Assembly (NCBI GenBank): GCA_012064385.1
Contig: QRDG01000628.1
Coordinates: 340,716-404,715 of the forward strand
Length of the DNA: 64,000 nucleotides
DNA from: Puccinellia tenuiflora
Lineage: Eukaryota > Streptophyta > Magnoliopsida > Poales > Poaceae
Direction: 5' to 3'
The position numbers and the translations under genes are program-made. Shown here piece after piece: positions 8,857 through 19,926 of the stretch. The notes beneath the pieces were generated by a model. It was given only the letters and a program-made list of their open reading frames with translations, ran no database searches and was not told the origin of the DNA. Every line of letters begins with the position of its first letter. Positions within the stretch are counted from its first letter, which is position 1.

Positions 8857-11800
8857 CTAGCTTCTCTTCTTTCCCTTCTTCGCGGTTGAATACTTTAGGC
8901 CGGGCACCTTGAGATTTCTTCGCGTGAACGGACAACCTTTAGTAGGTAGGGAGGTCTTCCGTCTTTCTTTGCTAGTAGTAGGCATGTCGAAGTACTTGTC
9001 GAATTCCTCCTCGATCTTCGGATCGCCGTTCTTGTCCAAGTCTTCCTCGTTGGCGTCTCCTTCCATTCCGATGATGCTCCTCTTGCCCCTCCTCACGACA
9101 ACACGGCTAGGCTTTGACGGGTCGGTAATGAAGAAGCATTGCTCGACTTGGCTAGCGAGTACCCATGGCTCATTTTTCGTGGAGGCGTTCTTCGATTTGG
9201 CATCGGGTATTACCATGGTGGTGAAATACCGGTCTTCTTTGACGACGTCCTTGGCCCATCTCACACGGAACATTGGCACCAACTGTCCACAGTAGTTGAG
9301 CTCCCATATCTCCTCGATCCTTCCGAAGAATCTTTCCTTCACAGTAGCCTCGTCATCGCCGTAGGATAGCATAGTTACTCCTGAGTTTTGATATTCGCTA
9401 TTCCTGTCCTTTTCCTCGGTGCAGAATCTGTAACCGCTGATGTCGTACGTCTGATAGGTCTTTACGTTGTGCCCGGGGCCCTGTGATAAGGAGAATATGA
9501 GTTTTTCATCTTCCGTAGCTGGCGGTATGCTCTTGCTTGAACCAGTTGCCTTTTCTTGAACCAACGCGTGAAGCTGGAGTTGTGCTCTCTGGTTACGTCT
9601 CCCTTCTTCCTCGGTCGGCCCAGGTCGATGTAATTCTGCTCGATTAAGCTTTTGTGCTCTTCCACCCAAGGTTCGATCAATTGTAAGTGTTGTAGCGTGA
9701 CCCGGTGAGCCCTGTTGAAGTCGTCTTGTCGACCATGAATGTCGACATGGAGTGAGCGGTAGCCCTCGCGGTGACCAAATCCCTCGAGCCTGCCGAGGTG
9801 CGTCCTGATTGGCAGACCAACATCCTGGTTCTCGGTGCTCAGATAATTCTGGCAGAAGGAGATGCACTCGTAGGTCAGGAAGCCCTTGGCCATGCTTGCG
9901 TCTGGACGGGACCTGTTGCGGACGTATCGTTTCATGACACCGTTCTGCCTTTCGAACGGCATCATGTAGTGCAGGAACGTCGGCCCGAGCTGCCTGATGT
10001 CATCAACGACATGGAGAAGGAGATGCACGCAGATATCAAAGAATGCGGGCGGGAAGTAAATCTCGAGCTCGCATAATATCACCACGATTTCTTCCTGTAG
10101 CCTGTGGAGCTGCCTCACGCCAATCGACTTCCTGTTGATGACGTCGATAAAGTTGCAAAGGCCAAGCAGCGTATCACGGACATGCTCGTCCATTAGCCCT
10201 CGGATCGCAACGGGGAGTATCTGCGTCATCAGCACGTGACAGTCGTGAGACTTCATCCCGCTGAACCTCTTCTTCGTTGCGTCCAGATATCTGCTTATCT
10301 TCCCCGCGTAACCGTGAGGAAATTTGACTCCTAGGAGGCACCTAAAAAACTTCTCGAGCTCCTCCGGACTCATAGTGAAGCAGGCAGCGGAAAGCACCAC
10401 CACGTTCTTCTTTACCCTTTTGCGGCGACCTTGAGTCCCTTCCGTCTGATCATCATCATCATCGTCGTCATCACTATCGGGTGCCTGAAGATCTTTCCTT
10501 ATGCCAAGCCATTTCAGATCGTATCTTGCTTTCGTCCCATCCTTGGTCCTATCGGACATGTTGCAAAGAGTGCCAAGCAGACTCTCGGTAACGTTCTTGG
10601 TAATGTGCATTACATCGAGGCTATGGGGCGTGTGGAGTACCTTCCAGTACTCCAAGTCGTGGAAAACAGACCTCGCTTTCCATACACCCAGCAGGGGGTC
10701 TACCCTCGGTCGCTTCTTTCCCGGCGCAGGGCACTCCTCCCAATTTTTCAAAAGCTCGTCGATCTTTTCTCGCCGCTCCTCGGGCACGGGGCTCTTTCGA
10801 GCTCTTCTTTACCATTGAACAAATCACCGCGTTTCCTCCACGGGTGATCCATGCGAAGCCACCTTCGAGCCCCTGGGAACACGGTTTTCGAAGACCCGGG
10901 ATCCCTTGGTAGCTGGAGATGCGGGGTCTTATCCATGCACCTGACACATGCGCAGAATCCATGGCCTACCTGTGCTGATACATATGAGCAACCAGGATAG
11001 TCCTGCACCGTCGTGAGCAACGCGGCTCTCATATCGAAATAATCTCCAGTGTAGGCGTCCCACGTACGGACTGGCGTCTCCCACAACCTGGCTAACTCCT
11101 CTTTCAATAGCGCGAGATATAGATGTATGTCGGTACCAGGTTGTTTCGGCCCCTGAATGAGAATACTCATGTGTATGTACTTTTGCTTCGTGCACAGCCA
11201 CGGGGGAAGGTTGTAAGGCCATACAAACACGGGCCAGGTGCTATGCGTGCTACTCTGGTTGCCGAACGGATTGAGTCCATCGGTGCTCATACCCAGCCTG
11301 ACGTTCCTTGCGTCGCGCCCGAAATGTTCGAAGGCCATGTCCAATGCTTCCCACTGGCAAGCGTCTGAAGGGTGTGTCAGGATCACGCCCTTCTCCGGAT
11401 CTTCTTCGGGCTTCTCCCTTTTCGCGTGCCATTGCATGAGCTTTGCTTCCTTAGGGTCCACGAAATACCGCTGCAGACGGGGAATGAGAGGAAAGTACCA
11501 TACCACTTTTCGAGGAACATTCTTCTTCCCACTCTTGTACCGTCCCTGGCCGCACACCGGACATGTGGTTCTGTCCTTGTACACGCCCCGATAAATTGCG
11601 CAATCATTGATGCAGGCATGGTATCTCTCGTACGGTAGGTCAAGAGGGCACACGACTTTCTTGGCCTCCTCGATACTGCTTGGCAATGTGTTCCCTCGGG
11701 AAGACGATCGTACCAGAATTTCAGGTGCTTACTGAAGCTGACGTCGGTCCATCTGTTTCCTCCTTCATCTGTAGAGCATCAAGGCGTACATGCAAGCTGC

Positions 11801-12298
11801 GTATGCTGGGGCCGGCAATCACGATACAACGGAGTCATCACGTCTTTCTTTCATTTGCTCCAGCTTGGCTTTCTCTCTGGCTGCACCTATGGCGTCGCTC
11901 GTCTCCTTGGGTAGGAGTTCTTGAACATGAGGGTCCTGCAAGGCCGAAGTTAGCGAGGTCTGCGTGTCCGCGTCTTCTCCACCACCATCTACTCCTTCAT
12001 CATGACCATGTCCGCCGGCATCTCCTTCGTCATGATAACCATGTCCGGGAGACTCTTCGTCTTCTCGCCCGCCCTCGTTTTCATGCGCACCATTTGCTGT
12101 CGGCGCCTTGTTGAAGCCTATCCAGAAACCGCGCCTGAGCAGGTGTTCCTCCAATTGTCCGGAATCAGGGTCGATCCAGCTCACGAGTTTGCATGTTCGA
12201 CACGGACATCTTATCTGGTGCCTGTTGCACCGAATCATGTCCGCCTTTGCTTCTTCCTTGTATCTACCGATTTGACTGGAGCTCATCTTGATGACCAT
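8857..12298 (-). pseudogene. CACTA-1 transposase (TNP2-like), frameshifted
   Basis: Start ATG at 12298-12296 follows an acceptor-like 'tatatatag'. Order on the minus strand: transposase-associated zinc domain (C/H-rich, CNRHQIRCPCRTCK, near 12260-12180), an acidic linker, the TNP2 core (about 11686-10750: CPLDLPYERYHACINDC, CPVCGQGRYK, GPKQPGTDIHLYL), DUF4218-like (about 10370-9900: MKSHDCHVLMTQILP) and DUF4216-like C-terminus (about 9400-9080: YCGQLVPMFRVRWA). Breaks: an extra base near 11830 and further indels to 11690, a shift near 10750-10790, and a shift near 9540. The coding pieces otherwise align fully with CACTA-2. Not functional as it stands. Confidence 0.9.
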
Positions 12299-12387
12299 GG
12301 TTGCTATATATAGAAAAGCAGAAATAAGAAACGAGAGTATGTTAAGTAAAACCGCAACATGCACCCACGCGCACACACACACACATG

Positions 12388-12550
12388 TCCCTTTTTTTCA
12401 GCAAAGGTCGTGCCGAAATTTTTAAAAATTTCGGCATGACCTTTGCTAAAAAAGGGACATATGGAGTACCCGAATTCGCCGGAACGGAAGTTAATCGACG
12501 TTCCGGCAATCTCAAGGGCCTCTCGGGGTACCTGCAAGCATTTCACAAAA
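12388..12550 (-). promoter_or_regulatory. Shared CACTA leader module, copy upstream of the transposase
   Basis: Same block as 6302-6494, about 90 bp before the transposase ATG. On the minus strand it is preceded by TGCTTGCAG, a good splice acceptor, and is followed by an intron-like T-rich stretch ending TATATATAG just before ATG. This supports reading it as a 5' leader exon. Confidence 0.6.
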
Positions 12551-12684
12551 ATATCCACATCTCCACGACACGATGGTCGGAGCACAACAAACAAACGTCT
12601 CGCCATCGTGCAAACCGCCCCTTCATATGCATGTTTTGTGCCGGCCACACAAAACATGCATATGCATGTCCATCCAACTATACT

Positions 12685-12800
12685 CACCTAGTAGATTTGT
12701 CACCGAGACGTGACCGCGATCGATGAGAGAGAGTGTGCGGTGTTGGAGAGAAAAAGAGATGTATTTGGGAGAGGAGGAGAGTATATATGAGCCTCCCCCG
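12685..12800 (-). promoter_or_regulatory. Likely core promoter and first leader exon of the CACTA-1 transposase
   Basis: On the minus strand a TATATA box at 12788-12782 is followed by a C/T-rich leader and, near 12690, a consensus donor (AG/GTGAGTATAG). The acceptor before the leader module would complete an intron of about 150 bp. Inferred from position and splice signals only. Confidence 0.45.
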
Positions 12801-12964
12801 GCCCCCTCACCAATTACCTATCAAATAAAGTAGGTTTAACTACAAATAATGGAGAAAAGTAATGAGCAAAATGGGTGAGAGGGAGGAGGAACACGAGCTT
12901 CTCTAGTGAGAGGAGAGGGGAAGAAGAAGACAATGGGGGTGGTGAGTGGGGGCTGCCCTTTTGT

Positions 12965-13480
12965 AATTCTGGAAAGACATTTTGTGGCGCATCCAATCAC
13001 ATGCGCCACAGAAATATGCATCCAATCACATGCGCCACAGAAATGCAATATTTCTGTGGCGCATCCTTCCCCATGCGCTACAGAAATATGCATTCTTTGG
13101 CGCACGGACTCCATGCGCCACAGAAATACCTCCCCCCAATCATTGGTGCCGGGGCCCCTACAATATCCTGTGGCGCATACGTCCAGATGCGCCACTGAAA
13201 TGCAACTTTTTGTGGCGCATCGAATTCCTGTGCCACAGAAAAGGTGGTGTAGGATGCCATCCAGCCGTTGTGGTGGGCCCCACATTTTTCTGTGGTGCAT
13301 GGGCTCCAGTGCGCCACAGAAAGTGCCAATTTAGTGGTGCACGGAAGGAATTCGCCACAAAAACTCTAAATTTTCTATGGCGCATCCCCAAAGATGCGCC
13401 ACAGAATATTATTAGTGGCGCACTGCAGATTAGGTGCGCCACAAAAACACCTTCCACCTATAGCTAGTTTCCTAGTAGTG
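12965..13480. repeat. CACTA-1 right inverted end and subterminal repeats
   Basis: About fifteen forward and inverted copies of the TGTGGCGCAT / ATGCGCCACA motif, several degraded (tttggcgcac, tgtggtgcat), ending in TTTCCTAGTAGTG. Mirrors the left end. Confidence 0.9.
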
Positions 13481-13482
13481 AT

Positions 13483-14415
13483 TGTAATGCTATGTGATGT
13501 GTTGCTGGGATCCGATGGATTATGAAGTTATGTTCAGATTGTGCATGATTCTTATATGTTGATTTATGTTCTTGCATGCTCTCCGATGTGCGTAGTTACT
13601 TTGGCCAAATGATTGTGTGTATCTCCAAGAGAGAGTATTTATGCTAGATAGTGGGTTCATGCCCCCTTTTGTTCATGGGCATGAGTGACAGAAACGTCTA
13701 AGGGCGAGGGTGTGCTGTTGCTACTAAGGGTAAAACAGCGGTGTTAATGTCTCTTTGATATTAGTATTTCTTACTTCATGCAATTTACTTAATGCAAATG
13801 TTTGTTGCTTGCAACTTAATACCGTTGGGTGACAGGCTGGATAGCGATCCCACGGTGGACTTTTTAGACAAAGACGCAGTTGGACTCAACGGTCTTGTTC
13901 CTTGTCTTGATGCCTCCATAAATATTATCATGTTCCTTATGTCATAGCTAAATTGGGTTTGTGTCATGATCTTGTCAATTGCCTAGCTGTAATTCGTTCA
14001 CCCATCGCCATGCATATTTTATTTACTTGAGAGACTCCACTAGTGAACCCATGGCCCCCGGTCCATCTTTTTTACATTGTTTACAACCTCATTTACTACT
14101 TTTCATCATCATTACTCCACTGGTCACTTTTCATTATTTCATCTATTTCATCTACAATTAACCGCTTTGTTTTCTGCGAGACGGAAAGATTGACAACCTT
14201 TCCACCGTTGGGGGCAAAGTATTTGGTTGAGTGTGTGCAGGTCCACGTCTGTTGAAGGTTAAACGCCAGAGATCTTCAACATTCACCTCGTTGTTGATTT
14301 CAAAGTCCTACTGGTTTGATAAACCTCGGTTCGTTAAACGAGAAAAAAACTACTACTAGCTGCAATTCCGCCTTTCGCTTGGGGCACCACCAACTCTCAT
14401 CAACATCCACCATCA
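13483..14415 (+). mobile_element. Gypsy LTR (left copy)
   Basis: Starts TGTAATGCTATGTGATG directly after the CACTA-1 end and finishes in CA at 14415, five bases before a gypsy-type primer-binding region. The first 360 bp are repeated in direct orientation at 15346-15712 with only scattered differences, as expected for an LTR pair. The part around 14170-14250 (ccaccgttgggggcaaagta) is typical of abundant Triticeae gypsy LTRs. I do not assign a family name. Confidence 0.65.
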
Positions 14416-14425
14416 AGCAGTTTTC

Positions 14426-14441
14426 TGGCGCCGTTGCCAGG
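14426..14441 (+). other. Gypsy primer-binding site
   Basis: TGGCGCCGTTGCCAGG, nearly identical to the site beside the complete gypsy element at 51949-51965. It fixes the plus orientation of this remnant. Confidence 0.7.
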
Positions 14442-14640
14442 GATCACACTAAAGCTACATAAGAAGATTTGTCCCTGCCAACTCTGCCAGCAATAATCAG
14501 ACTGCGCGCACGGGAGTCGATAGACACCACGCAGAAGACCGGACAGCCGCACACCTAGAAGAGGAAGAAGAGGATGAGCCGTGCAGAGCCAATGCTTCAT
14601 CCATCGTATTCGTGAGTCCCGCATGCCGACAGGATTCTAG

Positions 14641-15345
14641 TTGACGTCAGAAACCCCGAAGTATGATGGTCTGCAAGAACCAAAAACGTGGATCGAAGAT
14701 TACCTCCCGTGGTGCAGTGTCAAGGGGCACGAGGAACACATCGATGCAGTACCTACAGCTGCAGCTCACAGGATCAGCGCGAGCATGGCTCAAAAGCCTC
14801 CCCTCCGACACCATCGGGTCCTGGAATGATTTGGTCACCACATTCACTAGGAACTTCCAATGAACATATAAGAGGCCAGCCACGGCGGAAGAGCTCCGGA
14901 CTACGTCCAAAGCTCGAGTGAGTCATTACGCGCTTATATCCAGCGCTGGACAGTCATGAAGAACACGGTGGAAAAAATATCCGACGAAAATGCGGTGGAC
15001 GCCTTCACACGTGGACTGCGGAGACGCGAGCTTAAGGAAAAACTAGGACGATGGAGGCCAAAAACAGTGGCCCAACTGATGGACATTGCCAATGAGTGGG
15101 CAAACGGTGAAGATTACATGCGCAGTGACCGGTCTAGAGGACCAGATGACCGCGAGTACCTGCTGGACTCGGGACGTAACCGCGGCTATGATAACCGAAA
15201 GAAGAGAAAGTACCCCAACTATGACACAAACGAGCTAATCGAGATGGTGGCAGCAGGTTTCCACAACGACCGAGAAGGCAATCGCCACAGGCGAGAATGG
15301 CGACAGCGACAACCTGAACAGGATGGAGAACAGATGCTCACGGGT
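14641..15345 (+). pseudogene. Gypsy gag remnant
   Basis: Retrotransposon gag core (LQLTGSARAWLKSLPSDTIG, then WNDLVTTF) with a frame change near 14690, a stop after 14860 and another near 14955. The C-terminal half reads open from 14956 (VDAFTRGLRRRELKEKLGR, AQLMDIANEWANGED) to a stop supplied by the next LTR. No zinc knuckle, protease, reverse transcriptase or integrase follows, because the LTR joins directly at 15346. Degenerate. Confidence 0.75.
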
Positions 15346-15712
15346 CTGTAATGCTATGTGATGTGTTTGCTGGGATCCGATGGATTATAAAGTTATGATC
15401 AGATTGTGCATGATTCTTATATGTTGATTTATGTTCTTGCATGCTCTCCGATGTGCGTAGTTACTTTGGCCAAGTGATTGTGTGTATCTCTAAGAGAGAG
15501 TATTTATGCTAGATAGTGGGTTCATGCCCCCTTTTATTCCTGGGCATGAGTGATAGAAACGTCTAAGGGCGAGGGTGTGCTGTTGCTACTAAGGGTAAAA
15601 CAGCGGTGTTAATGTCTCTTTTGATATTAGTATTGTTTAATTCATGCACTTTACTTAATGCCAATGTCGGTTGCTTGCAACTTAATACCGATGGGTGAAA
15701 GGATCGATGAGG
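15346..15712 (+). mobile_element. Gypsy LTR (right copy, truncated)
   Basis: Repeats the first 360 bp of 13483-14415, beginning at the same base. No polypurine tract precedes it, and it breaks off at about 15712. The inner region between the two copies is only about 930 bp, so most of the element was deleted. Confidence 0.65.
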
Positions 15713-15892
15713 TTAACTAGAGGGGGGGGGGGGGGTGAATAGGTTAACTACAAATTTTAATCCTTTTTCGTTTTAAATGGATATTGCTCAAATATAAGAT
15801 GTCTAGAATATGCAATTAGGTGAACAACCTTATATGATGAGCAAAAGATCACTAGCACAAGATATAGATATAGTAAGCTAGTGCTAACAAGT
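15713..15892. other. Unassigned repeat edge with a G tract
   Basis: Starts with 'gttaactagag' and a run of about 13 G near 15722-15735, then A/T-rich sequence up to the gap. Probably the end of another retroelement. Not enough is visible to classify it. Confidence 0.4.
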
Positions 15893-16815
15893 NNNNNNNN
15901 NNNNNNNNNNNNNNNNNNNNNNNNNNNNNNNNNNNNNNNNNNNNNNNNNNNNNNNNNNNNNNNNNNNNNNNNNNNNNNNNNNNNNNNNNNNNNNNNNNNN
16001 NNNNNNNNNNNNNNNNNNNNNNNNNNNNNNNNNNNNNNNNNNNNNNNNNNNNNNNNNNNNNNNNNNNNNNNNNNNNNNNNNNNNNNNNNNNNNNNNNNNN
16101 NNNNNNNNNNNNNNNNNNNNNNNNNNNNNNNNNNNNNNNNNNNNNNNNNNNNNNNNNNNNNNNNNNNNNNNNNNNNNNNNNNNNNNNNNNNNNNNNNNNN
16201 NNNNNNNNNNNNNNNNNNNNNNNNNNNNNNNNNNNNNNNNNNNNNNNNNNNNNNNNNNNNNNNNNNNNNNNNNNNNNNNNNNNNNNNNNNNNNNNNNNNN
16301 NNNNNNNNNNNNNNNNNNNNNNNNNNNNNNNNNNNNNNNNNNNNNNNNNNNNNNNNNNNNNNNNNNNNNNNNNNNNNNNNNNNNNNNNNNNNNNNNNNNN
16401 NNNNNNNNNNNNNNNNNNNNNNNNNNNNNNNNNNNNNNNNNNNNNNNNNNNNNNNNNNNNNNNNNNNNNNNNNNNNNNNNNNNNNNNNNNNNNNNNNNNN
16501 NNNNNNNNNNNNNNNNNNNNNNNNNNNNNNNNNNNNNNNNNNNNNNNNNNNNNNNNNNNNNNNNNNNNNNNNNNNNNNNNNNNNNNNNNNNNNNNNNNNN
16601 NNNNNNNNNNNNNNNNNNNNNNNNNNNNNNNNNNNNNNNNNNNNNNNNNNNNNNNNNNNNNNNNNNNNNNNNNNNNNNNNNNNNNNNNNNNNNNNNNNNN
16701 NNNNNNNNNNNNNNNNNNNNNNNNNNNNNNNNNNNNNNNNNNNNNNNNNNNNNNNNNNNNNNNNNNNNNNNNNNNNNNNNNNNNNNNNNNNNNNNNNNNN
16801 NNNNNNNNNNNNNNN
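15893..16815. other. Assembly gap (923 N)
   Basis: Unresolved bases. The missing sequence separates an unassigned repeat edge from the 3' side of a minus-strand copia element, so it may hold the rest of that element. Confidence 0.99.
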
Positions 16816-16876
16816 ACATCCAGGGACTCCATGGCGGGCGTCTCCTCTCCTGGCGACTTCACGGCCGGCGTCACAA

Positions 16877-18295
16877 CTACCGCGCCGCTTCAGCTATCGC
16901 TGGACTTGCTGGCATGGCTCTTGCCATCACTTTCCTTGCAAGATCATGCAGTCCGCTGTTCTCTTCGCGGAGCACGCGCTGCACCTCCAGCAGCTTGGCA
17001 TTCTCCTCCCTGGCCAGCCTTGCGTCCTCCTCTGATGCGCGCATGCACTCGAGCAGGAGCGCGTACTCCTCGTCGCCACTTGTTGCTCCTCCCTTCTCTG
17101 CCTCTGTCCTGTACACATCGGACATGGCATGCAGCTTTTCTTTGGCCGCGGCCAGCTCGCCGCGCAGCTGCTCAGCCTCGGCCTTAGCAGCTTCCAACTC
17201 ACCCTCCATGGACAAGGGATGAGACACCTCCAACGCCTCCATATCTTCTGCCTCGACGACGCCCACAGCCTGCTCCACCACCGGCATGAGCTCACTGGCC
17301 ACAACCATCAGTAGAGCCGACTCGTAGTCGTCGGCGTCGGCGAGCAGCGCCTTCTCTTTCTTCGGCTCCTCACACTCGGAGGCGAAGTGGCCCTTCTCGC
17401 CGCACTCGAAGCAGGTGATCCTCGACTTGTCAAACTTGCGGCGGGTCTTCTTCTTGTCATCGTCCCTGCCGCGGCCACCGCCGCGCCCGTTGTCGTCGTT
17501 CTTGTTGCCGCTGGAGCCCTCCCCCTTCTTCTTCTCTTTAAGGATTAGCGCCTCCATCTGGGCACGTGAAACCAGCATCAGCTTCTCGCCATTGTCGCCG
17601 CCGCTCTGACGCCGACCGCACTGGTTCTTCTCGAACGATGTGAGACGCCCGATCGCCTCTTGTACTGTCATCGCCGAGACATCACCCCACTGCTCAATGG
17701 TGTTGACGATGTCGCTGAACCGGTCCGGGACGGCACTGAAGAGCCGCTCCACCACGGCCTCCTCCTTAAGTGTGACGCCGAGGGAACGGATCTCGCTCAC
17801 CAGCGGGATGAGTTTCTTGGCGAACTCCGGGATCGTCTCCCCGTCCGCCATGTCGAGGCGATCAAATGGCCTCTTCAGCTGCCGTGCATGCGCCTTCTTC
17901 ACGCGATCCTCGCTGAGGTGCGCACACCGGATCATCTCCCACGCCTGCCGCGCAGTGTCGCACTCCGCAATCTGCAACATCACATGATCCGGAACGGACT
18001 GAGAGAGCGCGGCGAACGCCCCCTCGTCCGCAGCCTGGTCATACTCACCGGAGCCTTCAATCGCTGACCAAACACGCAATGGCTTCATCAGGATCTTCAT
18101 CTTCGCAGCCCAGATCGAGTAGTTCGTGTCCGTGAGCATGGGATACTGCACCGGCACACTCATGGCTCTCGACGGGGTAGCGAGCACAACAGCGCCGTCA
18201 CTGGCAGCAGCCCTCCTGGCCGCCGGCGGCGTGTACTTTCCGCCGCCGCTGTTGCTCCTCCCGTCGCCACTCTTAGGGGATGAGTCTCCCATCAC
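16877..18295 (-). CDS. Ty1/copia gag polyprotein with CCHC zinc knuckle
   Basis: 472 residues, open throughout. An N-terminal low-complexity start is followed by the copia gag core (LTDTNYSIWAAKMKILMKP near residue 50, the UBN2-type region LKRPFDRLDMADGETIPEF). A zinc knuckle CFECGEKGHFASEC (CX2CX4HX4C) lies near residue 300. Instead of running into protease, the chain continues for about 130 residues as Glu/Ala/Leu-rich coiled coil and stops at 16877. The gap follows, so pol is unseen. The element may be non-autonomous. Gag packages the RNA into virus-like particles (family knowledge). Confidence 0.85.
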   Translation of the reverse strand: MMGDSSPKSGDGRSNSGGGKYTPPAARRAAASDGAVVLATPSRAMSVPVQYPMLTDTNYSIWAAKMKILMKPLRVWSAIEGSGEYDQAADEGAFAALSQSVPDHVMLQIAECDTARQAWEMIRCAHLSEDRVKKAHARQLKRPFDRLDMADGETIPEFAKKLIPLVSEIRSLGVTLKEEAVVERLFSAVPDRFSDIVNTIEQWGDVSAMTVQEAIGRLTSFEKNQCGRRQSGGDNGEKLMLVSRAQMEALILKEKKKGEGSSGNKNDDNGRGGGRGRDDDKKKTRRKFDKSRITCFECGEKGHFASECEEPKKEKALLADADDYESALLMVVASELMPVVEQAVGVVEAEDMEALEVSHPLSMEGELEAAKAEAEQLRGELAAAKEKLHAMSDVYRTEAEKGGATSGDEEYALLLECMRASEEDARLAREENAKLLEVQRVLREENSGLHDLARKVMARAMPASPAIAEAAR

Positions 18296-18354
18296 CGTCG
18301 CTGCCGAACTCCTCCGATCACCGCCGCCAAAACGCCCAAGGTTCTGAACCCTAC

Positions 18355-18367
18355 GGCTCTGATACCA
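18355..18367 (-). other. Copia primer-binding site (initiator Met-tRNA type)
   Basis: The minus strand reads TGGTATCAGAGCC two bases inside the LTR border, the usual copia site. Confidence 0.85.
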
Positions 18368-18369
18368 AC

Positions 18370-18751
18370 TGTTGTTTCAGTGGCCAGACTACACACGCGA
18401 TCACGGTGGCGATGAGAGGAACAAGAACGATACACACAGGGAGAGATTTTGTGCCGCGTAACTGCTTACGGCTTTTCTGCTTCTTGCTCTTATTTATTCC
18501 ATCAGCTAACAAACTTAGCGAAAGGATCGCCACGATCCACACGAAGCTCGTGCCATCCCACGTGTAGTGGATCGTCCCGATTGACTCAAAGCAAACGGTA
18601 CGTAAATAAACAGACTTGGTCGCAACGTGAACAAAGCACGTTTCTGACCGTACAACAGGAAACTTGAATGCGTGCTTCCTACAAATCTGCTAGAGAAACA
18701 AACTAAGTTGACACGCTCTAAAGAAAATAAACTAAACTGAAACCTGTAACA
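18370..18751 (-). mobile_element. Copia LTR (5' LTR of the minus-strand element)
   Basis: Plus-strand ends are TGTTGTTTCAGT and ACTGAAACCTGTAACA, an inverted pair beginning TG and ending CA, 382 bp. It adjoins the primer-binding site. The partner LTR would lie in or beyond the gap. Confidence 0.75.
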
Positions 18752-19563
18752 AGATTAAGTCTATCAGGCCCTGCCCCCCCCCCCCCCCCCCCCCCCACCA
18801 GCATTTTTGTCGTTTAGACCCCTGATTTTCAGTGCTAAATCCTCCTCAAAAGTGTGTTTTTTAGTGCTCCCCTCAAACAATTGTAGTGCCAGGTTTTCTT
18901 TGATCCCCCCCCCCCCCCCCCCCCCCCCAAAAAAAACAGTTTCCTGGTTCCACCCCTGGCACCGAGTAATGCTCCATCTCCTCCTTTGGTTTGGTATGAG
19001 TTTAAATAGCATCTCAAAGAAAATAAGAGCCTGAATAGGACCGGGAAGAATGTAAGGAAAAAAAAGGCACCAATGCTTTTAAACCGTTAAACTGAAAACT
19101 AAATCAGGGTTTGTAAACTAGAGTTTACCTGTAAATAAAAAAAATTCTTGGCCCATGCATGACTGGCAAACATGCTTTGGTCGAATTATTTTTCTCTGTG
19201 TTGTTTAACGGATTTGATTTGCTTTATAATGTAATAGAAAGTTGACTAATTCTATATAATAAGCATATATATATATATACTGATTAGAGGTATCCTTTTA
19301 TTATAAAATTATCCAGACTCTTGAAATGGATAAAACTTTGGTCTGATGCATATGCTTCCTTGGCAATAGAAGTTGATTTCAATTTTTCAACATGAGACAG
19401 GAAAATTAACGCATCAAATTAATATGCTCATGCTGAATTGTACAAAAACTAACTATGTGACCATGTAGGCATGTATCATCTGAAAAATACTTGCTTTACT
19501 TTTGGAGTTGTAAAGTATCATCTAAATTAAAACATATGCGTAGTCCGTGGGAGGCGGCGTTTT
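18752..19563. other. Non-coding stretch with poly-C tracts
   Basis: Runs of about 20 or more C at 18775-18796 and 18906-18928, which can cause assembly and polymerase errors, plus A/T-rich sequence with a (TA)n at about 19265-19280. No gene seen. Confidence 0.5.
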
Positions 19564-19926
19564 GGGTCGTAGGTGCATCTGCACCCGTTAGGTAAAACAT
19601 TTTTAGTTTTTTTTCAATGTGTCAAAAAATTTCGAAAAAAAATTCGGATATGCATCAACATTTTTAGTGCTAGCACAAAAAATTTCACTGTGAAAAGACA
19701 TTTTTTGTGACCTGTGCAAAAAAGACAAAACCATATCTCGTACAAAGGTCTTTTGTAGCAATCCGGATTTGTCTTTTTTGCACAGGTCGCACAAAATGTC
19801 TTTTCACCGCGGATTTTTTTGTGCTATGATGAAATATATTGAACTATCTTCATATTTATTTTTGAAATTTTTTGACATTTGAAAAATGGTTATTTTGGGT
19901 CATGGGTGCAGATGCACCTATGACCC
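19564..19926. mobile_element. Foldback MITE, copy 2
   Basis: Ends GGGTCGTAGGTGCATCTGCA and its near complement (TGCAGATGCACCTATGACCC). The core again has facing AAAAGACAAA and TTTGTCTTTT motifs beside CCTGTGCA and TGCACAGG. Directly outside the element are similar flanks, GTAGTCCGTGGGAGGC at 19540 and GTAGTCCGTGAGGC at 19940. No coding sequence. Confidence 0.7.

Larger units (their letters stand above)
3730..13480 (-). mobile_element. CACTA (En/Spm) transposon, CACTA-1
   Basis: A DNA transposon bounded by CACTACTAGGGAAA at 3730 and its complement (TTTCCTAGTAGTG, one C shorter) ending at 13480. Both ends carry dense subterminal palindromes of TTCTGTGGCGCA / TGCGCCACAGAA. Two genes lie on the minus strand: a TNP2-like transposase (12298 to 8857, broken) and an Ulp1-like second gene (6212 to 4627, splices open). 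The flanking trinucleotides differ (GGC left, ATT right), and the flanks belong to two different gypsy elements, so a clean insertion is not visible. The closely related CACTA-2 lies at 33922-44092. It could mobilise only if transposase came from elsewhere. Confidence 0.92.

Noticed and set aside
12836..13467. Several overlapping frames in the CACTA-1 right end
   Set aside because: They translate the subterminal motif again and again (CGAT..., WRI.., APQK) and are repeats, not genes.
15852..17035. Long frames across 15893-16815
   Set aside because: They consist of unknown bases in the assembly gap.
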